Of a DNA stretch of 38,954 nucleotides, positions 24,960 to 33,375 are shown piece after piece. A program made the position numbers and the translations under genes. Below the pieces are notes generated by a model. That model saw nothing but the letters and a program-made list of their open reading frames with translations. It was not told the origin of the DNA and did no database searches. The stretch is taken from assembly GCA_037968395.1 (NCBI GenBank), contig JBBKVK010000164.1, positions 1 through 38,954 on the forward strand, given 5' to 3'. Each line of letters opens with the position of its first letter. Positions within the stretch are counted from its first letter, which is position 1. Source of the stretch: JADKBO01 sp037968395 (GTDB lineage Bacteria > Bacteroidota > Bacteroidia > Chitinophagales > Saprospiraceae).

Positions 24960-26759
24960 ATGAGATTCCTCAATGTATTTTTAACTTTTAGCTTCATGGT
25001 TTTTGCCCTTGTGCTTTCTGCACAGCCTGAGTCAGGAATGAAGACTGAAGCTGGGAAATGTTATGCTAAATGCTTAATCCCTGATCAATACGAAACGGTA
25101 ACTGAAGAAATTCTTGTAAGAGCTGCATCTACGAAAATTAGTGTAGTACCTGCAAAGTACGAAACAGTAACTGAACAAGTATTGAAAAGAGAAGCTAGTT
25201 CATCTTTATCTATTGTACCTGCAAAGTACGAAACAGTAACTGAACAAGTATTAAAGCAAGAAGCATCAACAACTCTATCAATTATACCTGCAAAATTTGA
25301 AAAAGCAACAGAGCAAGTATTAACTAGAGAAGCTTCAACATCTTTATCAATAACTCCTGCTCAATATGAAACTGTTGAAGAGCAAGTTCTTGTCAAGGAA
25401 GCATACACTACTTTAAGAGTAGTTCCTGCTACATTCGAAACAATAACTGAGCAAGTATTAAAGCAAGCTGCTTCTACTACTATTTCTATTGTACCTGCAA
25501 AGTACGAAACAGTAACTGAGCAAGTATTAGAAAGACCTGCTTATTCTACTCTTTCAGTAGTACCTGCAAAGTACGAAACAATAACTGAGCAAGTATTAGA
25601 GCAAGAAGCTTCTACAACAATTTCAATTGTACCAGCTAAGTATGAAACAATTACTGAGCAAGTACTAGTTTCTGAAGCTTCTACTACTATCGAAAGAAGA
25701 CCAGCTAAGTACACAACTGAAAGCGAGCAATTGCTAGTATCTCCTGCTACTACTAAGTGGGAAAAGAGAAAAGCTGATGCTAACTGTTTATCTGCTAATC
25801 CAGACGACTGTTTAGTTTGGTGTCTTGTTGAGATCCCTGCATCTTACAGAACTGTTACAAAAAGCGTAAGAGTTGGTTGTGATGAAGGTTGGACTGATAA
25901 TGGTGATGATTGTACTAAGGTGAACGATGTTCCTGCAAAGTACTCTTCAAGGTCATACCAAAAATTAGTTTCTGCTGCTACTACTAATGTAAATGAAGTA
26001 CCTGCTAAGTATGGTAATAGATCTTACAGAAAATTAGTTTCTGCTGCTTCTACAACTAAGAATGAAGTACCTGCAAAATATGGAACTAGATCATACCAAA
26101 AATTAGTTTCTGCTGCTACTACAAATGTAACTGAAATACCTGCAACGTATGAAAACAGAACTTACCAAAAATTAGTTAGCGCTGCTACTACTGAAGTAAC
26201 TCAAGTTCCTGCTCAATTTGCAACAAGAAAGTACAAGAAATTGGCTTCTCCTGCTGCTTCAAATTCAACAGATGTTGCTGCTCAATATGGTACAAGATCT
26301 TTCGAGAATTTAGTTTCTGATGCTACTGCTACATCAACAGATGTTGCTGCTCAATACGAAACTAGATCTTATAGAAAATTAGCTTCTGCTGCTTCAACAA
26401 CTTCTAACGATGTTGCTGCTCAATATGAAACTAGATCTTACCAGAAATTAGCTTCTGCTGCTTCAACTACAACTTCTGATGTAGCACAACAAACTAGATC
26501 TTTCTCAAGACAAAATCTTGTTAAAGCTGGTGGATTTACTGAATGGAGAGAAATCGTTTGCGATAAAGACATTACTGCTGATTTAGTAAGAAGAGTGCAA
26601 GCTGCTCTTATGACAAGAGGATATAACGTTGGTACTGCTGGTGCAGATAACGTAATGGGATCTGCTACAAAGTCAGCTCTTGTTAAATTCCAAAAAGACA
26701 ACGGTCTTCCTGTTGGTCAATTAGATTTCGAAACGCTTAAAGCACTTGGTGTTAAATAA
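24960..26759 (+). CDS. Exported 23-residue-repeat protein with C-terminal peptidoglycan-binding domain
   Basis: This 599-residue protein has a Sec signal (about 1-21) and a short stretch with Cys34 and Cys38. Ten tandem 23-residue repeats follow at 40-269 (consensus V-P-A-K-Y-E-T-V-T-E-Q-V-L-x-x-E-A-S-T-T-x-S-I). A 54-residue cysteine-rich linker at 270-323 (N-C-L-S-A-N-P-D-D-C-L-V-W-C) contains one diverged repeat (I-P-A-S-Y-R-T-V-T-K). Eight further 23-residue repeats of a second type follow at 324-507 (V-P-A-K-Y-G-T-R-S-Y-Q-K-L-V-S-A-A-T-T-N-V), then a degenerate unit. The C-terminal PG_binding_1-like domain (about 535-599) has V-Q-A-A-L-M-T-R-G-Y-N-V and L-V-K-F-Q-K-D-N-G-L. A wall-bound periplasmic or surface fibre is inferred. 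Codon use is narrow (GCT, AGA, GTA, ACT), suggesting high expression. A strong terminator follows. I know of no assigned function. Confidence 0.85.
   Translation: MRFLNVFLTFSFMVFALVLSAQPESGMKTEAGKCYAKCLIPDQYETVTEEILVRAASTKISVVPAKYETVTEQVLKREASSSLSIVPAKYETVTEQVLKQEASTTLSIIPAKFEKATEQVLTREASTSLSITPAQYETVEEQVLVKEAYTTLRVVPATFETITEQVLKQAASTTISIVPAKYETVTEQVLERPAYSTLSVVPAKYETITEQVLEQEASTTISIVPAKYETITEQVLVSEASTTIERRPAKYTTESEQLLVSPATTKWEKRKADANCLSANPDDCLVWCLVEIPASYRTVTKSVRVGCDEGWTDNGDDCTKVNDVPAKYSSRSYQKLVSAATTNVNEVPAKYGNRSYRKLVSAASTTKNEVPAKYGTRSYQKLVSAATTNVTEIPATYENRTYQKLVSAATTEVTQVPAQFATRKYKKLASPAASNSTDVAAQYGTRSFENLVSDATATSTDVAAQYETRSYRKLASAASTTSNDVAAQYETRSYQKLASAASTTTSDVAQQTRSFSRQNLVKAGGFTEWREIVCDKDITADLVRRVQAALMTRGYNVGTAGADNVMGSATKSALVKFQKDNGLPVGQLDFETLKALGVK
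25077..25766 (+). repeat. Array 1: ten 69-bp coding repeats (PAKYETVTEQVL type)
   Basis: Ten units of exactly 69 bases run without indels from residue 40 to 269 of the repeat protein. Near-identical DNA recurs in several units, for example the run around GCAAAGTACGAAACAGTAAC, which points to recent unequal exchange or conversion. Units differ most at the first residue and in the last third. Confidence 0.9.
25929..26480 (+). repeat. Array 2: eight 69-bp coding repeats (PAKYGTRSYQKLVSAATT type)
   Basis: Eight units of exactly 69 bases encode residues 324-507. The opening changes from V-P-A-K-Y to V-A-A-Q-Y in the last three units, and a shortened ninth unit (V-A-Q-Q-T-R-S-F) leads into the C-terminal domain. 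The 23-residue period is the same as in array 1, and both share P-A-K-Y at the start and S-A/E-A-S-T-T late in the unit, so both arrays have one ancestor. Confidence 0.9.
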
Positions 26760-26785
26760 GAATTAGAAATTTTTAAGATATTTAG

Positions 26786-26818
26786 GCCCACTTTCTCATT
26801 GAGAAAGTGGGCTTTTTT
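26786..26818 (+). terminator. Strong terminator after the repeat-protein gene
   Basis: A perfect 12-bp GC-containing stem (26786-26797 with 26801-26812) with a three-base ATT loop is followed by six T. It starts 27 bases after the stop codon. Confidence 0.93.
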
Positions 26819-26832
26819 ATTTTATAAATTAT

Positions 26833-26862
26833 TTTGGTTACTTAATTAAGAAAGTATATTTG
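26833..26862 (+). promoter_or_regulatory. Bacteroidota-type promoter of glyA
   Basis: TTTG at 26833-26836, an 18-base spacer and TATATTTG at 26855-26862 fit the -33/-7 consensus. The glyA ATG is 50 bases further on. Confidence 0.78.
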
Positions 26863-26911
26863 CATTCTAAATATTTTAGATACCATTTTTTCAAATGCCA
26901 ATAAAAATAAT

Positions 26912-28180
26912 ATGGATCATCAAATACTTGACCTTATCAACAAAGAGCTTGATCGTCAAAGAGAAGGAATAGAATTAATAGCTTCAGAAAATTTTACAAG
27001 TCAAGCTGTTATGGATGCGATGGGTTCTTGTTTGACAAATAAGTATGCTGAAGGCTATCCTGGAAAAAGATATTATGGAGGATGTGAAGTTGTAGATCAG
27101 GTCGAACAATTAGCAATTGACAGACTCTGTAAACTTTTTGGAGCTGATTACGCAAATGTACAGCCGCATTCTGGTGCACAAGCCAACGCCGCTGTATTTT
27201 TAGCATGCCTTAAACCTGGTGATGCTATTTTAGGTTTTGATTTGTCTCATGGTGGTCATTTGAGTCATGGAAGTGCTGTTAATTATTCTGGTCTTGTTTA
27301 CAATGCCAATTTTTATGGTGTAGAACAAGAGACTGGTAGAGTTGATATGAATAAAGTCGCTGCTAAGGCTAAAGAAGTCAAGCCAAAGCTAATAATTTGT
27401 GGTGCTTCTGCCTATTCTCGAGACTGGGATTATATTAGATTTAGAGAGATTGCAGATAGTGTTGGGGCAATACTATTAGCTGATATCGCTCATCCTGCTG
27501 GATTGATAGCTGGAAAATTATTAAATGATCCCATGCCTCATTGTCACATCGTTACTTCTACAACTCATAAGACTCTGCGAGGTCCAAGAGGCGGAATTAT
27601 TATGATGGGTAGGGATTTTGAAAACCCATGGGGGAGAACAACCAAAAAAGGCGAACCTATAATGATGTCTTCAATTCTTAATAGTGGTGTTTTCCCTGGG
27701 ATGCAAGGTGGTCCTTTGGAACATGTCATTGCAGCTAAAGCAGTTGCTTTTAGAGAGTGTTTAGATCCGTCTTTTAAAACATACGGACAGCAAGTAATAA
27801 AAAATGCGAGTGTTATGGCACAAGCTTTTGTCGATAAAAATTATGGTGTAATCTCAGGGGGAACGGATAATCATATGATGTTGATCGACTTAAGACCTAA
27901 GTTTCCTCAAATGAATGGAAAACAAGCTGAGAATGCTCTTGTCTTGTCAGGTATTACCATTAATAAAAATATGGTGCCTTATGATTCCAGAAGTGCTTTT
28001 GTTACATCTGGTATACGTATAGGGACTGCAGCAATTACAACTAGGGGATTCAAAGAGAAAGACTGTTTACAAATAGTAGAATGGGTGGATCGTATTTTAA
28101 ATACGTTTGAAGACGAATCAAATCTTAAAAAAATCAAGGCTGTAGTTAATAAATATATGGAGGGTTTTCCTTTGTATTAA
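26912..28180 (+). CDS. glyA: Serine hydroxymethyltransferase
   Basis: This 422-residue PLP enzyme interconverts serine and glycine with tetrahydrofolate and supplies one-carbon units in the cytoplasm. Visible signatures are I-E-L-I-A-S-E-N-F (21-28), N-K-Y-A-E-G-Y-P-G-K-R-Y-Y-G-G (43-57), V-Q-P-H-S-G-A-Q-A-N (83-92), D-I-A-H-P-A-G-L (191-198) and the PLP lysine Lys220 in S-T-T-H-K-T-L-R-G-P-R-G-G. The length is usual for the family. It has its own promoter and is insulated from the upstream repeat gene by a strong terminator. Its TAA overlaps the stop codon of the convergent miaA gene, so no terminator lies between them. Confidence 0.98.
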   Translation: MDHQILDLINKELDRQREGIELIASENFTSQAVMDAMGSCLTNKYAEGYPGKRYYGGCEVVDQVEQLAIDRLCKLFGADYANVQPHSGAQANAAVFLACLKPGDAILGFDLSHGGHLSHGSAVNYSGLVYNANFYGVEQETGRVDMNKVAAKAKEVKPKLIICGASAYSRDWDYIRFREIADSVGAILLADIAHPAGLIAGKLLNDPMPHCHIVTSTTHKTLRGPRGGIIMMGRDFENPWGRTTKKGEPIMMSSILNSGVFPGMQGGPLEHVIAAKAVAFRECLDPSFKTYGQQVIKNASVMAQAFVDKNYGVISGGTDNHMMLIDLRPKFPQMNGKQAENALVLSGITINKNMVPYDSRSAFVTSGIRIGTAAITTRGFKEKDCLQIVEWVDRILNTFEDESNLKKIKAVVNKYMEGFPLY

Positions 28181-29040
28181 TCTAAATTAACTAAGGTCCA
28201 ATCGGTTTTCTTTCTGAACCATGTCATTTGTCTTTTGGCATATCTTCTTGAGTTTTGCTTTATAAGTTCAATAGCTCTATCTAATGATATATTTCCTTCT
28301 AGATATTCAAATATTTCCTGATACCCTACAGTTTGCAATGATGTATTATATTTAAAACTGATGAGTGATTGTACTTCTTCTATGAGGCCCATATCTAACA
28401 TCTGATCAACTCTCAAATTAATTCGATCATATAATTTAACTCTATCCCTTGTTAAGGTATAGCACTCAGCCTCAAAGTTTCTTATAGTAGATGCACTCGT
28501 TAAGAATGAAGAGTAAGGTTGTCCAGTTTGTCTAATAACCTCGATCGCCCTAGTAAGCCTTCTTGGGTTGTTTAAATCTACTCTTTCATAATATTCTGGG
28601 TCAAATGCTTTTAATTCTTGTTGTAATGCGGTAATGCTATGTGTCTCTAAAGTTGTATTTACTTCCAACCTTATCTGAGGGTTTATATCAGGAAAATTAT
28701 CCAACCCATTCAATACAGCATCAATGTATAAACCAGTACCACCAGAAAGGATAGCTACATCTTTTTTTAGATAATATTGATCTAATGTTGTTATCATTTC
28801 TCTTTCATAATCGCCAACAGTATATTGTTTAGATACTGAAACATGATTAATGAAATGGTGTTGAACTTTGGCCAATTCATCTGGTGTAGGTTTGGCAGTA
28901 CCGATTGTCATTTCTTTATACAACTGCCTGCTATCTGCAGAGAAAATCTCAGCATCGTACTTTAATGCGGTATTAATTGCATATTCTGTTTTGCCAACAC
29001 AAGTTGGACCAGTAATCACAATGAGTTTTTTAGTAGACAA
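28177..29040 (-). CDS. miaA: tRNA dimethylallyltransferase, TTG start
   Basis: This 287-residue enzyme transfers the dimethylallyl group to A37 of tRNAs that read UNN codons, which would include the tRNA-Phe of this window. Signatures are the P-loop G-P-T-C-V-G-K-T (11-18), D-S-R-Q-L-Y (36-41), I-G-T-A-K-P, S-G-G-T-G-L-Y-I-D-A-V and the C-terminal A-K-R-Q-M-T-W-F. The start must be TTG at 29038-29040: an in-frame TAG lies a few codons upstream, and the next Met (residue 44) lies beyond the P-loop; a GTG at residue 8 is the only other option. The length is slightly below the usual 300-316. It is divergent from the PlsC-like gene. Confidence 0.96.
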   Translation of the reverse strand: MSTKKLIVITGPTCVGKTEYAINTALKYDAEIFSADSRQLYKEMTIGTAKPTPDELAKVQHHFINHVSVSKQYTVGDYEREMITTLDQYYLKKDVAILSGGTGLYIDAVLNGLDNFPDINPQIRLEVNTTLETHSITALQQELKAFDPEYYERVDLNNPRRLTRAIEVIRQTGQPYSSFLTSASTIRNFEAECYTLTRDRVKLYDRINLRVDQMLDMGLIEEVQSLISFKYNTSLQTVGYQEIFEYLEGNISLDRAIELIKQNSRRYAKRQMTWFRKKTDWTLVNLD

Positions 29041-29154
29041 TTTGTTTTTCTATTATGAAATACGAAAGTAAGTAAAACAATTTTGAATAATCTTATGGCT
29101 TACACCTAAATTTTACAGAACTTTAGACCTTTATTAAAATTGGTTAGAATTATT

Positions 29155-30378
29155 ATGGTTTATAGAGTTTTATATTATCTAGTAAACATACTTATTAGGG
29201 TATTTTATAGGAAGCTATATATCAATGGGTTAGAGAATATCGACAAGTCAAAAACATATTTGATAACCAGTAATCACCCAAATGGATTTTTCGAACCATT
29301 AATCATGGCTTGTACTTTTCCTATTGATCTGAATTTTATGGTGAGAGGTGATATGTTTGAGAAGCCATTTATGAATTGGTTTTTGAGGAGTACCCACCAA
29401 ATACCGATATTTAGGTTCTCAGATGGATTTGCCAAAATGAAAGAAAACCAATCCTCACTTATGGAGGCTACTGCTACCTTAAATCAAGGAGGGTCAATAA
29501 TGTTATTCGCAGAGGGATCTACTGAAGCCTTGATGCGTTGTAGACCTATACAAAAAGGAACGGCTAAAATGGCTTTCCAAACTTTTGAAGAATACCCTAA
29601 TAAAGAGTTGGTAATACTTCCTGTAGGGATTAATTTTAGTAATTGGAGAGATCCAGGGAATGAAGTTATTGTTAGTATTGGTGAGTCTTTTGATGCAAAA
29701 CCATACTTTTTGAATAATAAAGACAACAAACCAAAAGGCACTTTAAAGTTAACTAGAGACATTGAGTTATCCATGAAGAAAGAAATTATTCATCTGACGG
29801 ACAAGACTCAAGAAAATTATGTCAGACACTTATGGGCATTGTTGAATCTTAAAGAAAAAAGTTATCCACGAAAGACAGAAAATGACAAGTTATTCCAAAC
29901 ATTGAAAAACTTGTCTGTTATTTTAGAAAGTGGGGATTTATCATATGCGACGGAAATTGAAGTATTATATGACGAAATTTTAAAAGTAAATGGTGGTAAG
30001 AGGCCAATGGGTATTAGTTCCTTTTGGAAAATTTTGCTTATTGTACCTGGATTGGTTGGTCTGTTCTTTCATTTTATACCTGTATATATTGGATATTGGA
30101 TGAGAAATAATAAGGTAAAGAGAGATGCTTTTGCTGCGCCTGTTTTAGGAATAACTTCTTTTATTTCTATTATTGTTCTTTACATCTTGACGTTTATTCT
30201 TAGTGTTGTATTTATTGGATTTGGAAAGGCAATTTTATTCCTTTGTGCCTTGATGGTAAGTGGGTATTGTTTCCTTCTTTTTTGGGAAAACTATCATAAA
30301 GTGAGACTTGAAAAAATACCAGTGAAGATCATGGATGATCTGGATTCATTAATTTTAAAAATTAATAGAAAATGCTAA
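29155..30378 (+). CDS. PlsC-like lysophospholipid acyltransferase with C-terminal membrane helices
   Basis: This 407-residue protein starts at the ATG at 29155; a TTG at 29140 would add five residues. The acyltransferase domain (about 1-240) has the catalytic block S-N-H-P-N-G-F-F-E-P (His41; Glu47 where related proteins usually have Asp) and F-A-E-G-S-T (Glu120). The C-terminal part holds about three membrane helices (roughly 280-305, 323-350 and 355-378). The family acylates glycerolipid intermediates at the inner membrane. Its 3' end overlaps the next gene by seven bases (ATGCTAA), so the two are translationally coupled. The acceptor lipid cannot be told from sequence. Confidence 0.87.
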   Translation: MVYRVLYYLVNILIRVFYRKLYINGLENIDKSKTYLITSNHPNGFFEPLIMACTFPIDLNFMVRGDMFEKPFMNWFLRSTHQIPIFRFSDGFAKMKENQSSLMEATATLNQGGSIMLFAEGSTEALMRCRPIQKGTAKMAFQTFEEYPNKELVILPVGINFSNWRDPGNEVIVSIGESFDAKPYFLNNKDNKPKGTLKLTRDIELSMKKEIIHLTDKTQENYVRHLWALLNLKEKSYPRKTENDKLFQTLKNLSVILESGDLSYATEIEVLYDEILKVNGGKRPMGISSFWKILLIVPGLVGLFFHFIPVYIGYWMRNNKVKRDAFAAPVLGITSFISIIVLYILTFILSVVFIGFGKAILFLCALMVSGYCFLLFWENYHKVRLEKIPVKIMDDLDSLILKINRKC

Positions 30379-30806
30379 TTAAATCTATTATTGAATTTGG
30401 GACTCCCGAGTACCATGAATCAATTGTTTTAAGGGATGCTATCTTAAGAAAACCACTTAAAATGGAATTTACAGAGGAGCAATTATCAAATGAATATGAT
30501 TCCTTTCATATTGGGATTTATGATAAAAATCTAGTATTAATCGGATGTTTAGTGCTCAAGCCTCTGTCAGATAATCAAATAAAGATGCGACAAGTAGCTG
30601 TCAGTTTAGAACATCAAAGTAAGGGAGTAGGCAAGGAGTTAGTAAAATTTAGTGAAGTGTTTGCCAAAAGCAAAGGGTTTACATTAATGGAATTACATGC
30701 TAGAGATACAGCTTGTCCTTTCTATGATAAGTTGGCTTACAATAGGATAGGGGACTCTTTCGAAGAAGTAGGCATAAACCATTATCGATATGAAAAAACA
30801 CTTTAA
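30372..30806 (+). CDS. GNAT-family N-acetyltransferase
   Basis: This 144-residue protein carries the GNAT fold: a strand M-R-Q-V-A-V (72-77), the acetyl-CoA pyrophosphate loop Q-S-K-G-V-G (82-87) and motif B with L-H-A-R-D-T-A-C-P-F-Y-D-K-L-A-Y (108-123). It overlaps the PlsC-like gene by seven bases and ends only 12 bases from the stop of the convergent TonB-dependent receptor. The acceptor substrate is unknown; coupling with a lipid acyltransferase does not by itself define it. Confidence 0.9.
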   Translation: MLIKSIIEFGTPEYHESIVLRDAILRKPLKMEFTEEQLSNEYDSFHIGIYDKNLVLIGCLVLKPLSDNQIKMRQVAVSLEHQSKGVGKELVKFSEVFAKSKGFTLMELHARDTACPFYDKLAYNRIGDSFEEVGINHYRYEKTL

Positions 30807-30818
30807 AATTATACAAAT

Positions 30819-33173
30819 CTAGAAATCAATAGCCATTCCAATTGTTGGTATCAAAATACTTGGGTTTGCAGGTATTTGTACAAGTTTTCTTGGCTCTATA
30901 ATTTGACCAGTTTCGTCTCTATCTAAACCATATGTTGGTGGACTTGGTATGTTAGATTTTAATGCATTTTGAAATTCTAAATAAAGGTTTAATGCCAAGG
31001 CTTTAAAATTCCATTTCTTATCAATCCTAATATCTAGTTGATTAAAGGAAGATAGTTTGTCACTTCCTAAATTTTCATAATTAAAAATTAAAGCTGGGTA
31101 AGTTGTCAGACTTTGATTCAAATCATAAGGTGCATATGGAGTCTGACCAGCATGCCTAAACCTAACACTAAACTCCCAATTTCTAGGAGCTTTGTAACCT
31201 CCTGTAAAAGAGACTAAATTTCGACTATCCCAAACCGATGGAAGATATTTCCCATTTCTATTTGTAAATTCGCTTGTAAAATAGGTATAAGCTAGAATAC
31301 CATAAAAATTCTTGTACAACTTTTGTTGTATTAATAATTCTATCCCAGAAGTACGACCTTCACCTTGATTGGTTACATTTTCATTGCCTAATACAGAAAA
31401 ATCCCCACCCTTATTTGCTAATGATACTCCATCAAGAATCGAAATTGGGTAATTGTTATATTTTTTATAAAAGGCTTCAATACTAATTTTACCCAAATTA
31501 CCCAATCTATATTCTACCCCAGTAACTAAGTGTAAACTACCAATATATGGAGAATCTTGATTGGTATATTCACCATTATTATCCTTAAAACCTAAGATTG
31601 TATATGGGGCAATTTTGTAGTATTTTCCGACAGAAGCATTTAGTCTCCATTTATTAGCATCATCAATAACATAACTGAACGAGAGCCTCGGTGATATGGT
31701 TTTTAACAAAGAATTTTTCTCAGCAGAAAAGGTGTTATCATCTGCTCTTAAACCTGCTGAAAAATCTAATTTCCCACCAAAGAAGGATTTAGAGACCTGA
31801 GCAAAAAGACCATATTTTATAAAATCTAATTTAGTTAGATAGATACTGTTATAAACTAAGTTTTGACTTTCGTTAGAATATATTGATCTGGTAACATTAG
31901 TTCCACCAGTTATTGACCAATCATTGATAAACCTTGTATAAGAGTATCTTACTTTTTGTTCTGTTTCTTTACTTTGGTTTTTTAGATATAGCCCTTCTAA
32001 ATTCTGATTGTCTTTATAAGCTGAGAAATCATTATAGAGGTAGTTGACGCTAACATTAGTATTCATGACTCCTTTTCCCTCTTTAAGCAACCTCTTCCAT
32101 CCTACTCCAGCTGTAGATGTCTTTTGATTAATGATAGGTACTTGATCTAAAACTGCTTGTTGTTCAAAGTCAAAATTATCTGGTGCTTTTACACTAAAGT
32201 CATCTATTGAGCCAATTCCTGTTATGAATATAGAATTGTTATTGTCTATTTTGTGATTAATTTTATATTGATAATCCCAGTAATCAGGTCTAATGGGTAA
32301 CCCGATTAACTCAAATAGAAACTGTAAATAACTCCTCCTGACAGATACAATATAACTAGTATTAGATTCAGATTTGTCTCCTTTAAAAAGTGGCCCTTCT
32401 GTCGTAAGTGCGGTCTCACTAGCACCAAGTCTTAGATTGGTTTGTCTTTCTCTCTGATTTCCTACTTTTTGATCAAATTGAAGCACACCAGATAATACAT
32501 TATCATATTTAGCACCAAATGCTGAGGATGATAACTCTACGCCTTCGATAAAATCTACATTAAGTAGCCCAACAGGGCCACCTGCACTACCTTGGGTACT
32601 AAAGTGATTTATGTTAGGGATCTCAATACCATCGAGGTAATAAACATTCTCGTTAGGTGCTCCACCTCTGATGATTACATCATTTCTAAATCCACCAATT
32701 GATCCCGATACGCCGGGAAGACTTTGTACAACTTTGGCAATATCATTATTACCTCCAGGATATGTTTTAATTTCTTCGGGTGAAAGTCTTTGTAATGACA
32801 GCGGCGATTCGATCGATGTTTGAAAAGGATTAGCTGTTACTTCTATAGTTTGGAATTGAAGTCCTCCTTCTATCAACGAAAAGTTTATATCATCATTTCC
32901 TTTAGATTTAACGATGATATTACTTCTTGTAAAGGTCACATATCCTAAGTAACTAGCAGAGATATTGTAACTTCCTGGGGTGATGTTTTCTAAAATGTAT
33001 TTTCCATCTAAATCTGTCGTTGTCCCTTGGTCAGTTCCTTCTAAAATAATGTTGACACCAATAAGTGGTTCTTTTGTTTTTTCATCAAAAACTTTTCCAA
33101 ATAATGACACTTCTGTCTGAGCTCCAAGACTAATACTAATTGTCAATAATAATAAGGCGAAATTTAATTTCAA
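30819..33173 (-). CDS. TonB-dependent receptor with N-terminal carboxypeptidase-regulatory-like domain, TTG start
   Basis: This 784-residue outer-membrane transporter has a Sec signal (1-19), a carboxypeptidase-regulatory-like Ig domain (about 22-100; F-G-K-V-F-D-E-K-T-K-E-P-L-I-G-V and D-L-D-G-K-Y), a plug (about 110-220; I-R-G-G-A-P-N-E-N-V-Y-Y-L-D-G-I) and a beta-barrel ending A-I-D-F. The signal peptide begins exactly at a TTG (33171-33173). There is no in-frame ATG upstream and no Met within the first 160 or more residues, so the TTG start is forced. No SusD-like partner follows, so it is not a classic polysaccharide-utilisation SusC; the substrate is unknown. It is divergent from A2M-2. 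Confidence 0.94.
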   Translation of the reverse strand: MKLNFALLLLTISISLGAQTEVSLFGKVFDEKTKEPLIGVNIILEGTDQGTTTDLDGKYILENITPGSYNISASYLGYVTFTRSNIIVKSKGNDDINFSLIEGGLQFQTIEVTANPFQTSIESPLSLQRLSPEEIKTYPGGNNDIAKVVQSLPGVSGSIGGFRNDVIIRGGAPNENVYYLDGIEIPNINHFSTQGSAGGPVGLLNVDFIEGVELSSSAFGAKYDNVLSGVLQFDQKVGNQRERQTNLRLGASETALTTEGPLFKGDKSESNTSYIVSVRRSYLQFLFELIGLPIRPDYWDYQYKINHKIDNNNSIFITGIGSIDDFSVKAPDNFDFEQQAVLDQVPIINQKTSTAGVGWKRLLKEGKGVMNTNVSVNYLYNDFSAYKDNQNLEGLYLKNQSKETEQKVRYSYTRFINDWSITGGTNVTRSIYSNESQNLVYNSIYLTKLDFIKYGLFAQVSKSFFGGKLDFSAGLRADDNTFSAEKNSLLKTISPRLSFSYVIDDANKWRLNASVGKYYKIAPYTILGFKDNNGEYTNQDSPYIGSLHLVTGVEYRLGNLGKISIEAFYKKYNNYPISILDGVSLANKGGDFSVLGNENVTNQGEGRTSGIELLIQQKLYKNFYGILAYTYFTSEFTNRNGKYLPSVWDSRNLVSFTGGYKAPRNWEFSVRFRHAGQTPYAPYDLNQSLTTYPALIFNYENLGSDKLSSFNQLDIRIDKKWNFKALALNLYLEFQNALKSNIPSPPTYGLDRDETGQIIEPRKLVQIPANPSILIPTIGMAIDF

Positions 33174-33375
33174 TGTGATATGTTTTAGCTTCCTATTTAA
33201 TGATACTACTTCAATAAAGTTTCAAAAAATTATATTTTTTTTCTTGATGTAACGAATAATTTAATTTCAATTACGAATTGTAATTAATTGACTACTAATA
33301 ATTATCTTTAAGGGCACTTTTCATCTTTAATCATAATTTTGGTAATATATTTAAATTCACATTAATCTAAATACA

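Noticed and set aside
25077..26480. Regular 69-bp repeats resembling a CRISPR or satellite array
   Set aside because: The repeats are contiguous, without unique spacers, keep one reading frame and encode a 23-residue period inside an intact gene with signal peptide and terminal domain.
33278..33310. TTG...TATCTTTA as the A2M-2 promoter
   Set aside because: The last base departs from TAnnTTTG, and the candidate TTG elements are 12 or 22 bases away rather than 17-18.
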